Shown here in pieces: positions 15,956-24,476 of a DNA stretch of 64,000 nt; the first letter of the stretch is position 1; each line of letters begins with the position of its first letter. Both the position numbers and the translations under genes were made by a program. Origin of the DNA: Burkholderiales bacterium. Its GTDB lineage: Bacteria > Pseudomonadota > Gammaproteobacteria > Burkholderiales > Burkholderiaceae_C. The stretch covers positions 62,001 through 126,000 of the forward strand of contig JAIOOS010000006.1 in assembly GCA_021414305.1 (NCBI GenBank), read 5' to 3'. The notes beneath the pieces were generated by a model. That model had not been told where the DNA came from. It ran no database searches and saw only the letters and a program-made list of their open reading frames with translations.

Positions 15956-16481
15956 AGGGCACCGCCGCCCAGCGCACGGCCGAGGCGATCACCGCCTCGG
16001 GAGGCGCGGCGATATCGAAGCGCTGCGCGTCGCCCTCCTCGGCGCCGGGCGGCTCCAGCGTTGCGAGCTGGCTGGCGAGCAGGCTCTCCGGCATGTAGTG
16101 GCCGCTGCGGCCCGCCATGCGGGCGCGGATGATGTCCGCCGGTCCGTCGAGGAAGACGAAGCGCACGCCCGGCGCGCCGACGCGGATGCGGTCGCGGTAG
16201 GCGCGACGCAGCGCCGAGCAGGCGATGACGATGCCGCGCGGCGATTGCAACTCGTCGGCGAGGCGCCCGGCGATGCGCCCGAGCCAGGGCCAGCGATCGG
16301 CATCGGTGAGTGGCGTGCCGGCCTGCATGCGGGCCACGCTCTCCGGCGAATGCAGGCCGTCGCCGTCGATGAAATGCAGGCCGAGCGCGGCGGCGATGCC
16401 GGCCGCGACCGTGGACTTGCCCGAGCCCGAGACGCCCATCACGACCAGCGCGATGCGCTTCGGCACGGGCGCCGCTGCCAA
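15921..16481 (-). CDS. gntK: Gluconokinase
   Basis: Kinase phosphorylating D-gluconate to 6-phosphogluconate for the Entner-Doudoroff or pentose phosphate pathway. About 186 residues, the usual GntK size, with a Walker A P-loop MGVSGSGKST, the substrate segment FIDGDGLHSPESVARM, CSALRRAYRDRIR and the lid GRSGHYMPESLLASQ. The start is uncertain: TTG at 16481 or GTG at 16466, both upstream of the P-loop; no ATG precedes it in frame closely enough. It begins 10 bp after the HTH-TPR gene on the same strand, so it may be read from the ligD-ku operon, and it overlaps the convergent araC-like gene by 35 bp. Confidence 0.9.
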   Translation of the reverse strand: MAAAPVPKRIALVVMGVSGSGKSTVAAGIAAALGLHFIDGDGLHSPESVARMQAGTPLTDADRWPWLGRIAGRLADELQSPRGIVIACSALRRAYRDRIRVGAPGVRFVFLDGPADIIRARMAGRSGHYMPESLLASQLATLEPPGAEEGDAQRFDIAAPPEAVIASAVRWAAVPFSANRPGTRPA

Positions 16482-16491
16482 TGCCTTGCCG

Positions 16492-17334
16492 CTAGCGCCG
16501 GCGTTCCAGCCGGCGATAGGCGCTGAAGTGGCGGACCGCGTTCTTCGCGTCGCCGAGCTGCTCGTGCAGGCGGGCGGCGTTGTAGTGCGCGTCGGCCAGG
16601 TCGGGCGCGAGCTGCAGGCTGGCGTTGTAGGCGGCGAGCGCCTCCATCCACCGGCCCTGGTCCTCGAGCGCGACCGCGCGGTTGAAGTGCAGCAGCGCCT
16701 CGTCCGGCTTGCGCTTGAGCGCCTCGTCGTAGAGCGCGACCGCCTCCTTGCAGCGCTTCGCCTCGCAGAGCAGCGCGCCGAGGTTGAGGTACGCGTCGGC
16801 GTGGTCGGGATCGAGCGCGAGCACCTTGCGGTAGGCGGCCTCGGCGGCCCGGCGATCGGTCGCCTCGAGCGCTTCGCCGCGGCTGAACACCGCCTCGATG
16901 TCGCCGGCGGGCGCGGCCGTGTGCGCCGGCGCCCGCTGCAGGAAGGTGACGCTGCCCTTGACCGGCGCGAGCTCGAAGTCCATCACCATCTGGCCCGAAT
17001 CGGCCTGCCATTGCGAGCGCCCGTCGCGCACCGTCACGTCGTTGCCGACGGCGCTGATGCGCAGGCCGGCGAGCGGCAGCTCGGCGGGCAGCTTGTCCTT
17101 GAGCTTGCGCAGCGACTGCAGGATCCGCCGCGGCGCGATCCGCGCCGCCTGCAGCTCGGCCGCGGTGCGCAGCAGCACCACGTCCTGGAAGGTGAAGCGG
17201 TATTCCTGGCGGGCGCCGCGCGTCGGCGTGACGAAGCCCGAATGGATGAGGCCGGAAATGACGCCGCGCGAAAGGCCCAGCATCTCCTGGATGCTGCGGA
17301 TCGTGTAGGGGCTCTCGGTCGGCCTGCGCGTCAC
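16492..17334 (-). CDS. MerR-like HTH plus TPR-repeat protein, coupled to ku
   Basis: 280-residue two-domain protein. Residues 8-90 form a MerR-type winged-helix DNA-binding region (YTIRSIQEMLGLSRGVISGL, then RFTFQDVVLLRTAAELQAA and RILQSLRKLKDKLP). Residues about 155-270 form at least three TPR units (AYRKVLALDPDHADAYLNLG, ALYDEALKRKPDEALLHFNR, AYNASLQLAPDLADAHYNAA). It begins with GTG whose TGA overlap (GTGA) lies on the ku stop codon, so translation is coupled to ku. I infer a regulatory or scaffolding role in DNA repair, but no function is established from sequence. Confidence 0.85.
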   Translation of the reverse strand: MTRRPTESPYTIRSIQEMLGLSRGVISGLIHSGFVTPTRGARQEYRFTFQDVVLLRTAAELQAARIAPRRILQSLRKLKDKLPAELPLAGLRISAVGNDVTVRDGRSQWQADSGQMVMDFELAPVKGSVTFLQRAPAHTAAPAGDIEAVFSRGEALEATDRRAAEAAYRKVLALDPDHADAYLNLGALLCEAKRCKEAVALYDEALKRKPDEALLHFNRAVALEDQGRWMEALAAYNASLQLAPDLADAHYNAARLHEQLGDAKNAVRHFSAYRRLERRR

Positions 17335-18260
17335 TTCTTCGCCCGGACCCGGGCGGGCGCGGCGACGGCGGCTTCTTCGGCGACCTTGGGCGCGCGCTTC
17401 ACGCCCTTGCGCTCCTTGGCCGCCTCGACCGCCGGCGTGGGCTCGGGCGCCGCTTTGCCCGCCGGCTTGCCCTTGGCGGCGGCGCCGCGCGTGCCCAGGC
17501 TGGCGCGCAGCGCTTCCATCAGGTCGATCACCTGGCCGCCGGCCTGCGGCTCGACCGGCTCCATCGCAACGACTTCCTTGCCCGCGATCTTCTCGTCGAT
17601 CGCGGCGAGGATGCGCTTCTTCTCCTCGTCCTCGAACATGGTCGGGTCGTAGGTGTCCTGCGAGATCTGGTCGATGAGCTGCATCGCCAGCTTGAGCTCG
17701 GCGTCGGAGACGGTGACCTTCTCGATCCCCAGCTCCTTGATCGAGCGCACCTCCTCGGCGTAGAGCAGCTGCTGCAGCACCAGGCCGTCTTCGGCCGGGC
17801 GCACCTGCACCACGTACTGCTTGCCCTTCCAGGCCCACTTGGCGAGGGCGCAGCGCCCGCTGCTGCGCATCGCTTCCATCAGCAGGTTGTAGGGCTTGCC
17901 GCCGCGCTTGTCGGGCGCGAGGAAATAAGCCTTGTCGTAGAAGATCGGGTCGACCGCCTTGTCGGGAATGAAGGCAACGATGTCGATCGTCTGGCTCGGG
18001 CTTTCCTGCAGGGCCTTCAGCTCGTCGGGCGAGAAGATGACGAAGCGGTCGTTCTCGAACTCGTAGCCCTTGACCATCTCCGCGCGATCGACGACGTGCT
18101 GGTCCTTCTCGGAGACGTACTGCTGCTTCAGGCGCGAGCCGTCCTTGGCGAGCATGTTGAAGCGCACGGTGGCCGAGCTTTCGGTCGCCGAATAGAGCTT
18201 GACCGGAATCGACACGAGACCGAAGGAAAGCGAGAGCGAAGCGATCGAGCGGGCAGCCAT
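17331..18260 (-). CDS. ku: Ku protein (bacterial NHEJ)
   Basis: 309-residue bacterial Ku homodimer that encircles double-strand DNA ends and recruits LigD. The beta-barrel core covers residues 1-230 (ARSIASLSLSFGLVSIPVKL, YSATESSATVRFNML, VKGYEFENDRFVIFSPDEL, FYDKAYFLAPDKRGGKPYNL). The last 60 residues are a Lys/Ala/Pro-rich basic tail that in other Ku proteins contributes to DNA threading and LigD recruitment. AGGAG precedes the ATG by 6 nt. It lies 80 bp after ligD on the same strand and overlaps the HTH-TPR gene. Active in stationary phase or under desiccation in species where it has been studied. Confidence 0.96.
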   Translation of the reverse strand: MAARSIASLSLSFGLVSIPVKLYSATESSATVRFNMLAKDGSRLKQQYVSEKDQHVVDRAEMVKGYEFENDRFVIFSPDELKALQESPSQTIDIVAFIPDKAVDPIFYDKAYFLAPDKRGGKPYNLLMEAMRSSGRCALAKWAWKGKQYVVQVRPAEDGLVLQQLLYAEEVRSIKELGIEKVTVSDAELKLAMQLIDQISQDTYDPTMFEDEEKKRILAAIDEKIAGKEVVAMEPVEPQAGGQVIDLMEALRASLGTRGAAAKGKPAGKAAPEPTPAVEAAKERKGVKRAPKVAEEAAVAAPARVRAKK

Positions 18261-18296
18261 CGAAACTCCTGATTGCGCCCCGGCAACCTTGGGGGG

Positions 18297-18319
18297 ATGC
18301 TGCGGCGGACGCGCAGCAT
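18297..18319 (-). terminator. Hairpin in the ligD-ku intergenic gap
   Basis: An 8-bp perfect stem (ATGCTGCG at 18297-18304 with CGCAGCAT at 18312-18319) closes a 7-nt loop in the 80-bp spacer between ligD and ku. No U-tract follows, so complete termination is unlikely; attenuation or mRNA processing separating ligD from ku levels is possible. Confidence 0.35.
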
Positions 18320-18340
18320 ACGGGCAAGAACCGCGCCTTG

Positions 18341-20932
18341 TCACCCCGACCGTTGCGATTTCGCCGCTGGCTGAAAACCCAGTGTCTTCATCCCCGCGGC
18401 GAGCGTCTGTCTCGACTTCCAGTAGCCCGCCCACGGGTCGGAGGCCTGGAAGCTCAGGTACTCGCGCGCCGTCGCGATGCTCCATTGCGCCCCGCCCTTG
18501 ATCGCGCCGAGCTGCTCCCACGCCAGCGGCATCGAGACGCCGAGGCCGGGCCGCGAACGCGCCGAAAACGCCGTCGCCGTGGTCTGGCCGTGGCCGTTGC
18601 GGAGGTAGTCGACGAACACCCGGCCGATCCGGTTGGCGCCGCCGCTCTTGGCGACGAAGCGCTGCGGGATCGTCTTCGCCAGGTGCTGCACCACCGCCTG
18701 CGAGAAGCCCTTCACGGTGTCGTAGTCGAGCCGGGGCGCGAGCGGCACCACCACATGCAGGCCCTTGCCGCCGCTGGTCTTCAGCCAGCTCTCGAGCGCC
18801 AGCTCCTGCAGCAGCGCGCGCACCAGCAGCGCCGCCTCCTGCACATGCGCCCACGAGACGCCTTCGCCCGGATCGATGTCGAAGATGACGCGATCGGGCT
18901 TGTCGATCTGCCTGGCGGTCGAGTTCCACGTATGGAACTCGATCGTGTTCATCTGCGCCGCGGACACGAGGGCATCGGGCGTGTCGACCGCCAGCAGCGC
19001 TGAATGCCCTGGCCAGAGCGCCGTGTCGAGCACGCGCAGCCCGGGCATGCGCGTCTCCGGATGCTTCTGGAAGAACAGCTCGCCGCTGATGCCCTCGGGC
19101 GCGCGCACCAGCGACACCGGCCGGTCGGCGAGGTGCGGCAGGATGCGCTCGGCGATGCTCTCGTAATAGCGCACCAGCGCCAGCTTGGTCAGGCCGGTCG
19201 AGGGATCGATCACGCGCTCGGGGTGGGTGACCTTGATGCTGCTCGAAGGTGCGGAGGCCGCCTTCGCCGGCGACGGTGCGCCCGTGTGCAGGCGCGGCAG
19301 CTCGCGCGTCACCGTCGCCGCCGGCTTGTCGAGGCGCAGGCCCTGGAACACGGCCTGCCGCACATGGCCGTCGGGCGTCCACTCGGCGAACGAGACCTCG
19401 GCGACGAGCGTGGGCTCGACCCAGCGCTCGCCGCCGGCGGTGCGCCGCGACCAGCGTCCGGGCTTGAGCGACTCCGCATCGAACAGCGGCTGGTCGACCT
19501 CGATCGCGGCGAGGCGCGCATGCAGGTCGCGCCCGGTCCGCGCGTTCCAGCCGGTGCCGACGTTGCCGGCGTACTTGAGCTCGCCGCCCTCGTGGTAGCC
19601 GAGCAGCAGGCTGCCGACCTCGCCGCGCGCGTTCGCCCGGTCGGTGAAGCCGCAGACCACCAGCTCCTGGCGGGCATGGCACTTCAGCTTCAGCCAGCTC
19701 TCGGTGCGGCCGGAGACGTAGGGCGCGTCGCCGCGCTTGAGGATGATGCCTTCCAGGCCCATCTGCCGGGCCGCCTCGAGCATCTGCGACGGCGGCGCAT
19801 CGAAGCTCTGGCTGAGGCGGATGCGGTCGGCCGCGTGGCCTTCGACGATCTCGCGCAGCAAGGCGCGGCGCGAGGCGAGCGGGAGCCTGCGCAGGTCGCG
19901 GCCGGCGTGGAACGGCAGGTCGAACACGAAGTAGTCGATGTCCTCGCCGGCGGCGCTGTCGATCGCGTTCTGCAGGGCGTTGAAGTCGGGCACGCCGGCC
20001 GCGCTCATGACGACGATCTCGCCGTCGAGCCAGGCCGATTCGAGGCCGAGCGCATCGATCGCCGCGGCGAGCGCCGGCATCTTCTTCGTCCAGTCGTGGC
20101 CGTTGCGGGTGATGAGCTTCGCCTTGCCGCCCTCGATGCGGGCCATCAGCCGGTAGCCGTCGAACTTGGTCTCGACGATCCACTCGCCCGGCGGCGGCGC
20201 CGCGGCAAGCGTCGCCAGCTGCGGCTCGAGCTTCATCGGCAACGCCGCCTTCGGCAGCTTCGCGAGGTCCGGCTTCGGCGCGGCGGCGGGCGCGGCCTTC
20301 ACCCCGGCCGCGCCCTTCGCGACCCGCGGCTCGCGCTCCTCCACCAGGCCGAGCGGCGCCGCGACCACGCTGTCGGGCAGCGCGGCGATGACGTCGTAGT
20401 CGGCGAGCGGCCGCGCCCACTCGTCCTTCTTCTTGAACAGCATCCACGGGTCCTGCTTGTCGCCCGGCTTGGCGATCCGCACCAGCTCCCACAGGCCGGC
20501 GAGCTTCTGGCCGTGCAGCCTGAACAGCACCTTGCCCTTGGCCATGCCTTCGCGCGGGTCGCCGACGGGCTCCCAGGTGCCGCGATCCCAGACGATCACC
20601 TTGCCGGCGCCGTACTGCTTCGCCGGGATCGTGCCTTCGAAGTCGGCGTAGGCGAGCGGATGGTCCTCGACGTGGATCGCCATCTGCATCTTCGAAGGGT
20701 CGTACGACGGCCCCTTGGGCACCGCCCAGCTCAGCAGCACGCCGTCGAGCTCGAGCCGGAAGTCGTAGTGCAGCCGGCTCGCCCAGTGCTTCTGGACGAC
20801 GAAGGACAGCGCCGTCGCGGCCTGGCCCGCGCGCGCGGCGGGCCCGGCGGCGGGCTCGGAGGTGATGCTGAAGTCGCGCTTCTGCCGGTAGCGCTCGAGC
20901 GCGCGGGCGGGCGGGTTCGCGGGTTCGGCCAT
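18341..20932 (-). CDS. ligD: Multifunctional ATP-dependent DNA ligase LigD
   Basis: 863-residue NHEJ enzyme in the Pseudomonas order of domains. The 3'-phosphoesterase is at about 15-190 with metal/catalytic residues His49, His55, Asp57 and His87. The ATP-dependent ligase is at about 230-530 with adenylated Lys256 in TKFDGYR. The primase-like polymerase is at about 560-850 (HPERVIDPSTGLTKLALVRY, then FDIDPGEGVSWAHV with the catalytic aspartates). It trims, fills and seals ends held by Ku. The ATG at 20932 matches the usual short lead before RYRQKRDF; an in-frame ATG at 20983 is an alternative. It is upstream of ku on the same strand and divergent from cydA across 239 bp. Confidence 0.96.
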   Translation of the reverse strand: MAEPANPPARALERYRQKRDFSITSEPAAGPAARAGQAATALSFVVQKHWASRLHYDFRLELDGVLLSWAVPKGPSYDPSKMQMAIHVEDHPLAYADFEGTIPAKQYGAGKVIVWDRGTWEPVGDPREGMAKGKVLFRLHGQKLAGLWELVRIAKPGDKQDPWMLFKKKDEWARPLADYDVIAALPDSVVAAPLGLVEEREPRVAKGAAGVKAAPAAAPKPDLAKLPKAALPMKLEPQLATLAAAPPPGEWIVETKFDGYRLMARIEGGKAKLITRNGHDWTKKMPALAAAIDALGLESAWLDGEIVVMSAAGVPDFNALQNAIDSAAGEDIDYFVFDLPFHAGRDLRRLPLASRRALLREIVEGHAADRIRLSQSFDAPPSQMLEAARQMGLEGIILKRGDAPYVSGRTESWLKLKCHARQELVVCGFTDRANARGEVGSLLLGYHEGGELKYAGNVGTGWNARTGRDLHARLAAIEVDQPLFDAESLKPGRWSRRTAGGERWVEPTLVAEVSFAEWTPDGHVRQAVFQGLRLDKPAATVTRELPRLHTGAPSPAKAASAPSSSIKVTHPERVIDPSTGLTKLALVRYYESIAERILPHLADRPVSLVRAPEGISGELFFQKHPETRMPGLRVLDTALWPGHSALLAVDTPDALVSAAQMNTIEFHTWNSTARQIDKPDRVIFDIDPGEGVSWAHVQEAALLVRALLQELALESWLKTSGGKGLHVVVPLAPRLDYDTVKGFSQAVVQHLAKTIPQRFVAKSGGANRIGRVFVDYLRNGHGQTTATAFSARSRPGLGVSMPLAWEQLGAIKGGAQWSIATAREYLSFQASDPWAGYWKSRQTLAAGMKTLGFQPAAKSQRSG

Positions 20933-21171
20933 GGCGCCGCGGAGGATGCCACAGGGCCTGCGGGCGAACCGCTCGTCGCCCATCGGTAATCGGTCGTAAG
21001 CCGAGGCCCTGGCGGGCCCTGGTCTTGCGTCCGTGGCGTGCGCGGGATCTTCGTGCCGCGATTCGTCACCGGTTTTTCATCGCAAGTGCAACTGTCTGTC
21101 AGGCGCCCTTCAGGGCGCGAAGAGTCTGCCGATATGGCGCCCCGCCGTGCCGGTCCATCCGAGAGTGACCG
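20933..21171. promoter_or_regulatory. Divergent intergenic region between ligD and cydA
   Basis: The 239-bp spacer holds both promoters. Visible structure: a GGCCCTGGCG/GGCCCTGG tandem at about 21005-21022, the AT-richest stretch GGTTTTTCATCG near 21070, and a 6-bp hairpin GCGCCC-TTCA-GGGCGC at 21103-21118, which would lie in the cydA leader. No TTGA-N6-TCAA FNR/ANR site is seen, and no open frame with coding character. Confidence 0.4.
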
Positions 21172-22770
21172 ATGACGCCCGATCCGTTCGTCCTGATGTT
21201 GAGCCGGGTCCAGTTCGGCCTGACGATCGGCTTTCACTACATCTTCGTACCGCTGACGCTCGGCCTGATCGTCGCCGTGGCGATCATGGACACGCTGCGC
21301 GTCACCACCGGCCGGCACGACTGGCGGCGCGCGGCGCGCTTCTGGTACCGCTTCTTCGTGCTCGCCTGGTTCATCGGCATGGCCACCGGCTATCCGCTGC
21401 GCCTGCAGCTCGAGCAGCAGTGGGCCGGCTACAGCGTGCATGCACGCGCGGTCATCCACGCGATCATGGGAATGGAAGGGATGATCGCGCCGGCGATGGT
21501 CTCGCTGGTGCTGGTGCTCGCCTCGCTCGCTTCGGGCCAGCCGGCCCTCGACCGCGCCATCACCCGCTGGATCCTGGCCGCGGTGATGCTGCTGCAGGCG
21601 GCGTGCATCGTCACCCTGAACGCGTGGATGCAGCATCCGGTCGGCACCGAGAGCGGCGCTGCCGGCGCGCAGATCGTCTCGCTGCGCGAGATCTTCCTCA
21701 GCCCGACCGCCATCACGAAGGTCGCGCACACCTTGAGCGCGGGGATCCTCACCGGCGCGATGTTCATCGTCGCGGTGTCGAGCTTCTATCTGCTCCGGCG
21801 GCGGCACCGCGACGTCGCCCGCATCTCGCTCTCGCTGGCGCTGCCGATGGCGGCGATCGCGCTCGGCGCGGTCGTCTGGAGCGGCCACGAAAGCGCACGC
21901 GTGGTGATGACGACGCAGCCGATGAAGTTCGCGGCGATCGAGGCGCACTGGGAGCAGGGCTCGGGCCCGTCGCCGCTCACCCTGTTCGCCTGGCCCGACA
22001 CCGCGTTGCAGGCCAACCAGTTCGCCGTCACCGTGCCCAGGCTGATGAGCTGGCTGGCAACGCACAGCGACGCGTCGCCGCCCGGGATCCGCGAGCTGCT
22101 CGTCGCCGCCGAGGCGCGCATCGCAGAGGCGCTGCGCGAAGGCGCGGGCGAGGCGGGCGCCGGCTGGCGCCAGCTGCATGACCGCACTTCCCGCACCCGC
22201 ACCGACTGGCGCGGGCTCTCGGACGCGGAGCGGGTGCACGCCACCGCGCTGGCCAGCGTGCCGAGCGTGCCGACCCTGTTCGCCGGCTTTCGCCTGATGG
22301 TCGGCACGGCCTTCGTGCTGGCGATCGTCCTCGGCGGGGCGCTGCTCTACCGCCGCGAAGTGTTCGAAGGCGGCGATCGCTGGCCGCTGCGCCTGCTCTG
22401 CCTGGCGCTGCCGCTGCCCTGGCTCGCCACCTTCGCCGGCTGGACCGTCGCCGAGGTCGGACGGCAGCCCTGGATCGTCTACGAGCAGATGGCGACGGCC
22501 AGCGCCGCGCGGCTGCAGCCCGCCGCGTCCGCGGTGGCCGAGTTCCTGACCTACGTCTCGGCCTACGGCCTGCTGGCGATGCTGTTCGTCGCGATCGCCC
22601 GCGCCCTGCTGCGCGCCGGACCGCGCCGTCAGCTCTGGAACTCGGCCTGGCGCTACCGGCTGCGTTCGCTCTTCGGCAGCCGCCTGCAGCGCCGAACCGC
22701 CGCGGCGGCGCGAGCCAGCGCCTGGATCAGCCGGCCGTCGCGCGCCCGCCCCGGCCGGCCTCCCGGGTAG
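21172..22770 (+). CDS. cydA: Cytochrome bd ubiquinol oxidase subunit I, orphan
   Basis: 532-residue membrane protein with about nine helices. It keeps the heme ligands expected for CydA: His in LTIGFHYIFVPLTLG near residue 22 (heme b595 side), His in ITKVAHTLSAGILTGAMF near 185 (heme b558) and Met in FRLMVGTAFVLA (heme b558). The quinol loop is of the short type, and GRQPWIVYEQMAT follows the loop region. The C-terminus is Arg-rich. Canonical oxidases need CydB and often CydX, but the next genes are an unrelated lipoprotein and a flavin monooxygenase. Either CydB is encoded elsewhere or this is a stand-alone CydA-like quinol oxidase. Only a weak Shine-Dalgarno precedes the ATG. Confidence 0.88.
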   Translation: MTPDPFVLMLSRVQFGLTIGFHYIFVPLTLGLIVAVAIMDTLRVTTGRHDWRRAARFWYRFFVLAWFIGMATGYPLRLQLEQQWAGYSVHARAVIHAIMGMEGMIAPAMVSLVLVLASLASGQPALDRAITRWILAAVMLLQAACIVTLNAWMQHPVGTESGAAGAQIVSLREIFLSPTAITKVAHTLSAGILTGAMFIVAVSSFYLLRRRHRDVARISLSLALPMAAIALGAVVWSGHESARVVMTTQPMKFAAIEAHWEQGSGPSPLTLFAWPDTALQANQFAVTVPRLMSWLATHSDASPPGIRELLVAAEARIAEALREGAGEAGAGWRQLHDRTSRTRTDWRGLSDAERVHATALASVPSVPTLFAGFRLMVGTAFVLAIVLGGALLYRREVFEGGDRWPLRLLCLALPLPWLATFAGWTVAEVGRQPWIVYEQMATASAARLQPAASAVAEFLTYVSAYGLLAMLFVAIARALLRAGPRRQLWNSAWRYRLRSLFGSRLQRRTAAAARASAWISRPSRARPGRPPG

Positions 22771-22821
22771 GAGATCGCGAGGCGTGCGACGATAGCGTTC
22801 GACCTGTCCCTGGAGAACGCC

Positions 22822-23211
22822 TTGAGTCCCGAGTGCAAGACCGCCGCCGCCCGCGCCGCGGCGACCCTGCTGCTGATGTTCGGCATCGCCGGCTGCAGCG
22901 TCTTCAAGAACAACGAGGAGGCGCAGACGGTGATCAACCAGCGCGTCGTCGGCATGGCCGCGGGCGACTTCTTCCAGCGCTATGGCGTCTGGGGTACACG
23001 CCGGGAGCAGGTCGACGGAACCATCGAGTACGGCTGGGTCTCGGCCGTCGGCGCGACCACCAACTCGGGCTACTACGGGCTCGACGATCGCACCTGCACG
23101 ATGAAGATCATCGCCGCGAAGGACGGCAGGATCATCGTCGCCAACATCCTGCAGGACATGCCCGGACGAACCACCACGTCGCGCTGCGGAGAGCTGTTCA
23201 AGGCGGCGTAG
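22822..23211 (+). CDS. Small predicted lipoprotein
   Basis: 129-residue protein with a lipoprotein signal peptide: Arg/Lys-rich start, hydrophobic AAATLLLMFGI and lipobox GIAGC with Cys25. The mature part has RVVGMAAGDFFQRYGVW, RREQVDGTIEYGWVSAVGA and two further cysteines (RTCTMK, SRCGEL) that could form a disulfide. The layout resembles the SmpA/BamE-like small lipoproteins in size, but I do not identify a family. It begins with TTG, supported by TGGAG 7 nt upstream, 51 bp after cydA. It is followed after 3 bp by a flavin monooxygenase. Confidence 0.75.
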   Translation: MSPECKTAAARAAATLLLMFGIAGCSVFKNNEEAQTVINQRVVGMAAGDFFQRYGVWGTRREQVDGTIEYGWVSAVGATTNSGYYGLDDRTCTMKIIAAKDGRIIVANILQDMPGRTTTSRCGELFKAA

Positions 23212-23214
23212 GCC

Positions 23215-24444
23215 ATGCAGCGCGAAGGGGTCGCCATCGTCGGCGCCGGCATCGGCGGCCTGACGCTGGCCCTGTGCCTGCACCGCGCCGGCATTGCCTG
23301 CCGGGTCTACGAGCAGGCGGCCGAGATCCGGCCGCTCGGCGTCGGCATCAACGTGCTGCCGCACGCCAGCGCCGAGCTGCGCACGCTCGGCGTGCTCGAT
23401 GCACTGGAGCACGTCGCGGTCGTAACGCGCGAGGCGGCGTTCTTCAATCGCTTCGGCCAGCTCGTCTTCGCCGAGCATGCGGGCCGCTGGGCCGGCTACG
23501 AGACGCCGCAGCTCTCGATCCATCGCGCCGACCTGCAGGGCGTGCTGCTCGCCGCGGTGCAGGAGCGGCTCGGCAGCGGGGCCGTGGTCGTCGGCCACGG
23601 CTGCGTCGGCGTCGACGACGCCGGCGGGGATCGCGTTCGCCTGCGTTTCCAGGATCCTTCGGGCGCGCCGCTGCCCGACGTCGAGGCTGCGCTCGCGATC
23701 GCCTGCGACGGCATTCACTCCGCCGTTCGCAGGCAGCTTCATCCCGACGAGGGCCCGCCGCGCTGGTCGGGCGTGAACATGTGGCGCGGCGTCACCGCGC
23801 ACGCGCCCTTCCTGAGCGGAGCGACCATGGTTCGCGCCGGCTGGCTGACGGTGGGCAAGATGGTGATCTATCCGATCCGCAACGCGGTGGACGGCCAGGG
23901 CCGCCAGCTCGTCAACTGGGTCGCCGAGCTCGAGGCGAAAGCGCCGGTGCAGCGCGACTGGAACGCGCGCGGCAAGCTCGACGACTTCTTCCCCGCGTTC
24001 GCCGACTGGCACTTCGACTGGCTCGATGTCGCCGCGCTGATCCGCCAGACCGAGACCGTGCTCGCCTATCCGATGGTCGACCAGGATCCGCTGCCGCGCT
24101 GGAGCTTCGGCCGCATCACCCTGCTCGGCGACGCCGCGCACCCGATGGTGCCGCGCGGCTCGAACGGCGCGGGCCAGGCGATCCTCGACGCTCGCTTCCT
24201 CGCCGACCGGCTGGTCGAGCACGGCCTCACCCCCGCGGCCCTGACCGAGTACGACCGGGTGCGCAACGCGGCGACGGCCAAGGTGGTGCTGATGAACCGC
24301 AGCAACCCGCCCGACGCGATCCTGCGCGAGGTGCACGAGCGCTCCGGCGACAAGCCGTTCGCCCGCATCGAGGACGTGGTCTCGCGCGAGGAGCTGGCGC
24401 GCATCGCCGACACCTACAAGCAGGTGGCGGGCCTCAGGCGCTGA
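23215..24444 (+). CDS. FAD-dependent aromatic monooxygenase (PhzS-like)
   Basis: 409-residue class A flavoprotein monooxygenase. The N-terminal Rossmann motif GAGIGGLTLALCL binds the FAD ADP, ACDGIHSAVRRQL is the conserved DG motif contacting FAD and NAD(P)H, and ITLLGDAAHPMVPRGSNGAGQAILD is the GD motif near residue 305. The segment RGVTAHAPFLSGATMVRAG and the C-terminus resemble PhzS, which hydroxylates a phenazine carboxylate, and related flavin-dependent oxidoreductases. No phenazine genes are present, so the substrate is unknown. It starts 3 bp after the lipoprotein stop, so co-translation is likely. Confidence 0.87.
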   Translation: MQREGVAIVGAGIGGLTLALCLHRAGIACRVYEQAAEIRPLGVGINVLPHASAELRTLGVLDALEHVAVVTREAAFFNRFGQLVFAEHAGRWAGYETPQLSIHRADLQGVLLAAVQERLGSGAVVVGHGCVGVDDAGGDRVRLRFQDPSGAPLPDVEAALAIACDGIHSAVRRQLHPDEGPPRWSGVNMWRGVTAHAPFLSGATMVRAGWLTVGKMVIYPIRNAVDGQGRQLVNWVAELEAKAPVQRDWNARGKLDDFFPAFADWHFDWLDVAALIRQTETVLAYPMVDQDPLPRWSFGRITLLGDAAHPMVPRGSNGAGQAILDARFLADRLVEHGLTPAALTEYDRVRNAATAKVVLMNRSNPPDAILREVHERSGDKPFARIEDVVSREELARIADTYKQVAGLRR

Positions 24445-24476
24445 GACGCACGCTCGCCGCAGGAAGGAAACCCGCC

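Noticed and set aside
18261-20492. Apparent N-terminal extension of Ku by more than 700 codons through ligD
   Set aside because: Ku begins at 18260 with a good Shine-Dalgarno, and LigD occupies this region in another frame with all its motifs.
16922-20932. Phage or mobile origin for ligD-ku
   Set aside because: No integrase, att-like repeats, tRNA or drop in GC content flanks the block; codon use looks like the neighbours.
20933-21171. FNR/ANR site before cydA
   Set aside because: cydA is often oxygen-regulated, so I looked for TTGA-N6-TCAA in the gap and found none.
22822-23211. CydX or CydB partner for the orphan CydA
   Set aside because: The protein has a lipobox and no multiple membrane helices, so it is not a cytochrome bd subunit.
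20731-24336. A 1201-codon open frame on the minus strand across ligD, cydA and the flavin monooxygenase
   Set aside because: It is an antisense by-product of high GC. The opposite frames encode recognisable proteins with conserved motifs, and this frame has Arg/Ala/Gly/His-rich low-complexity sequence without any domain.
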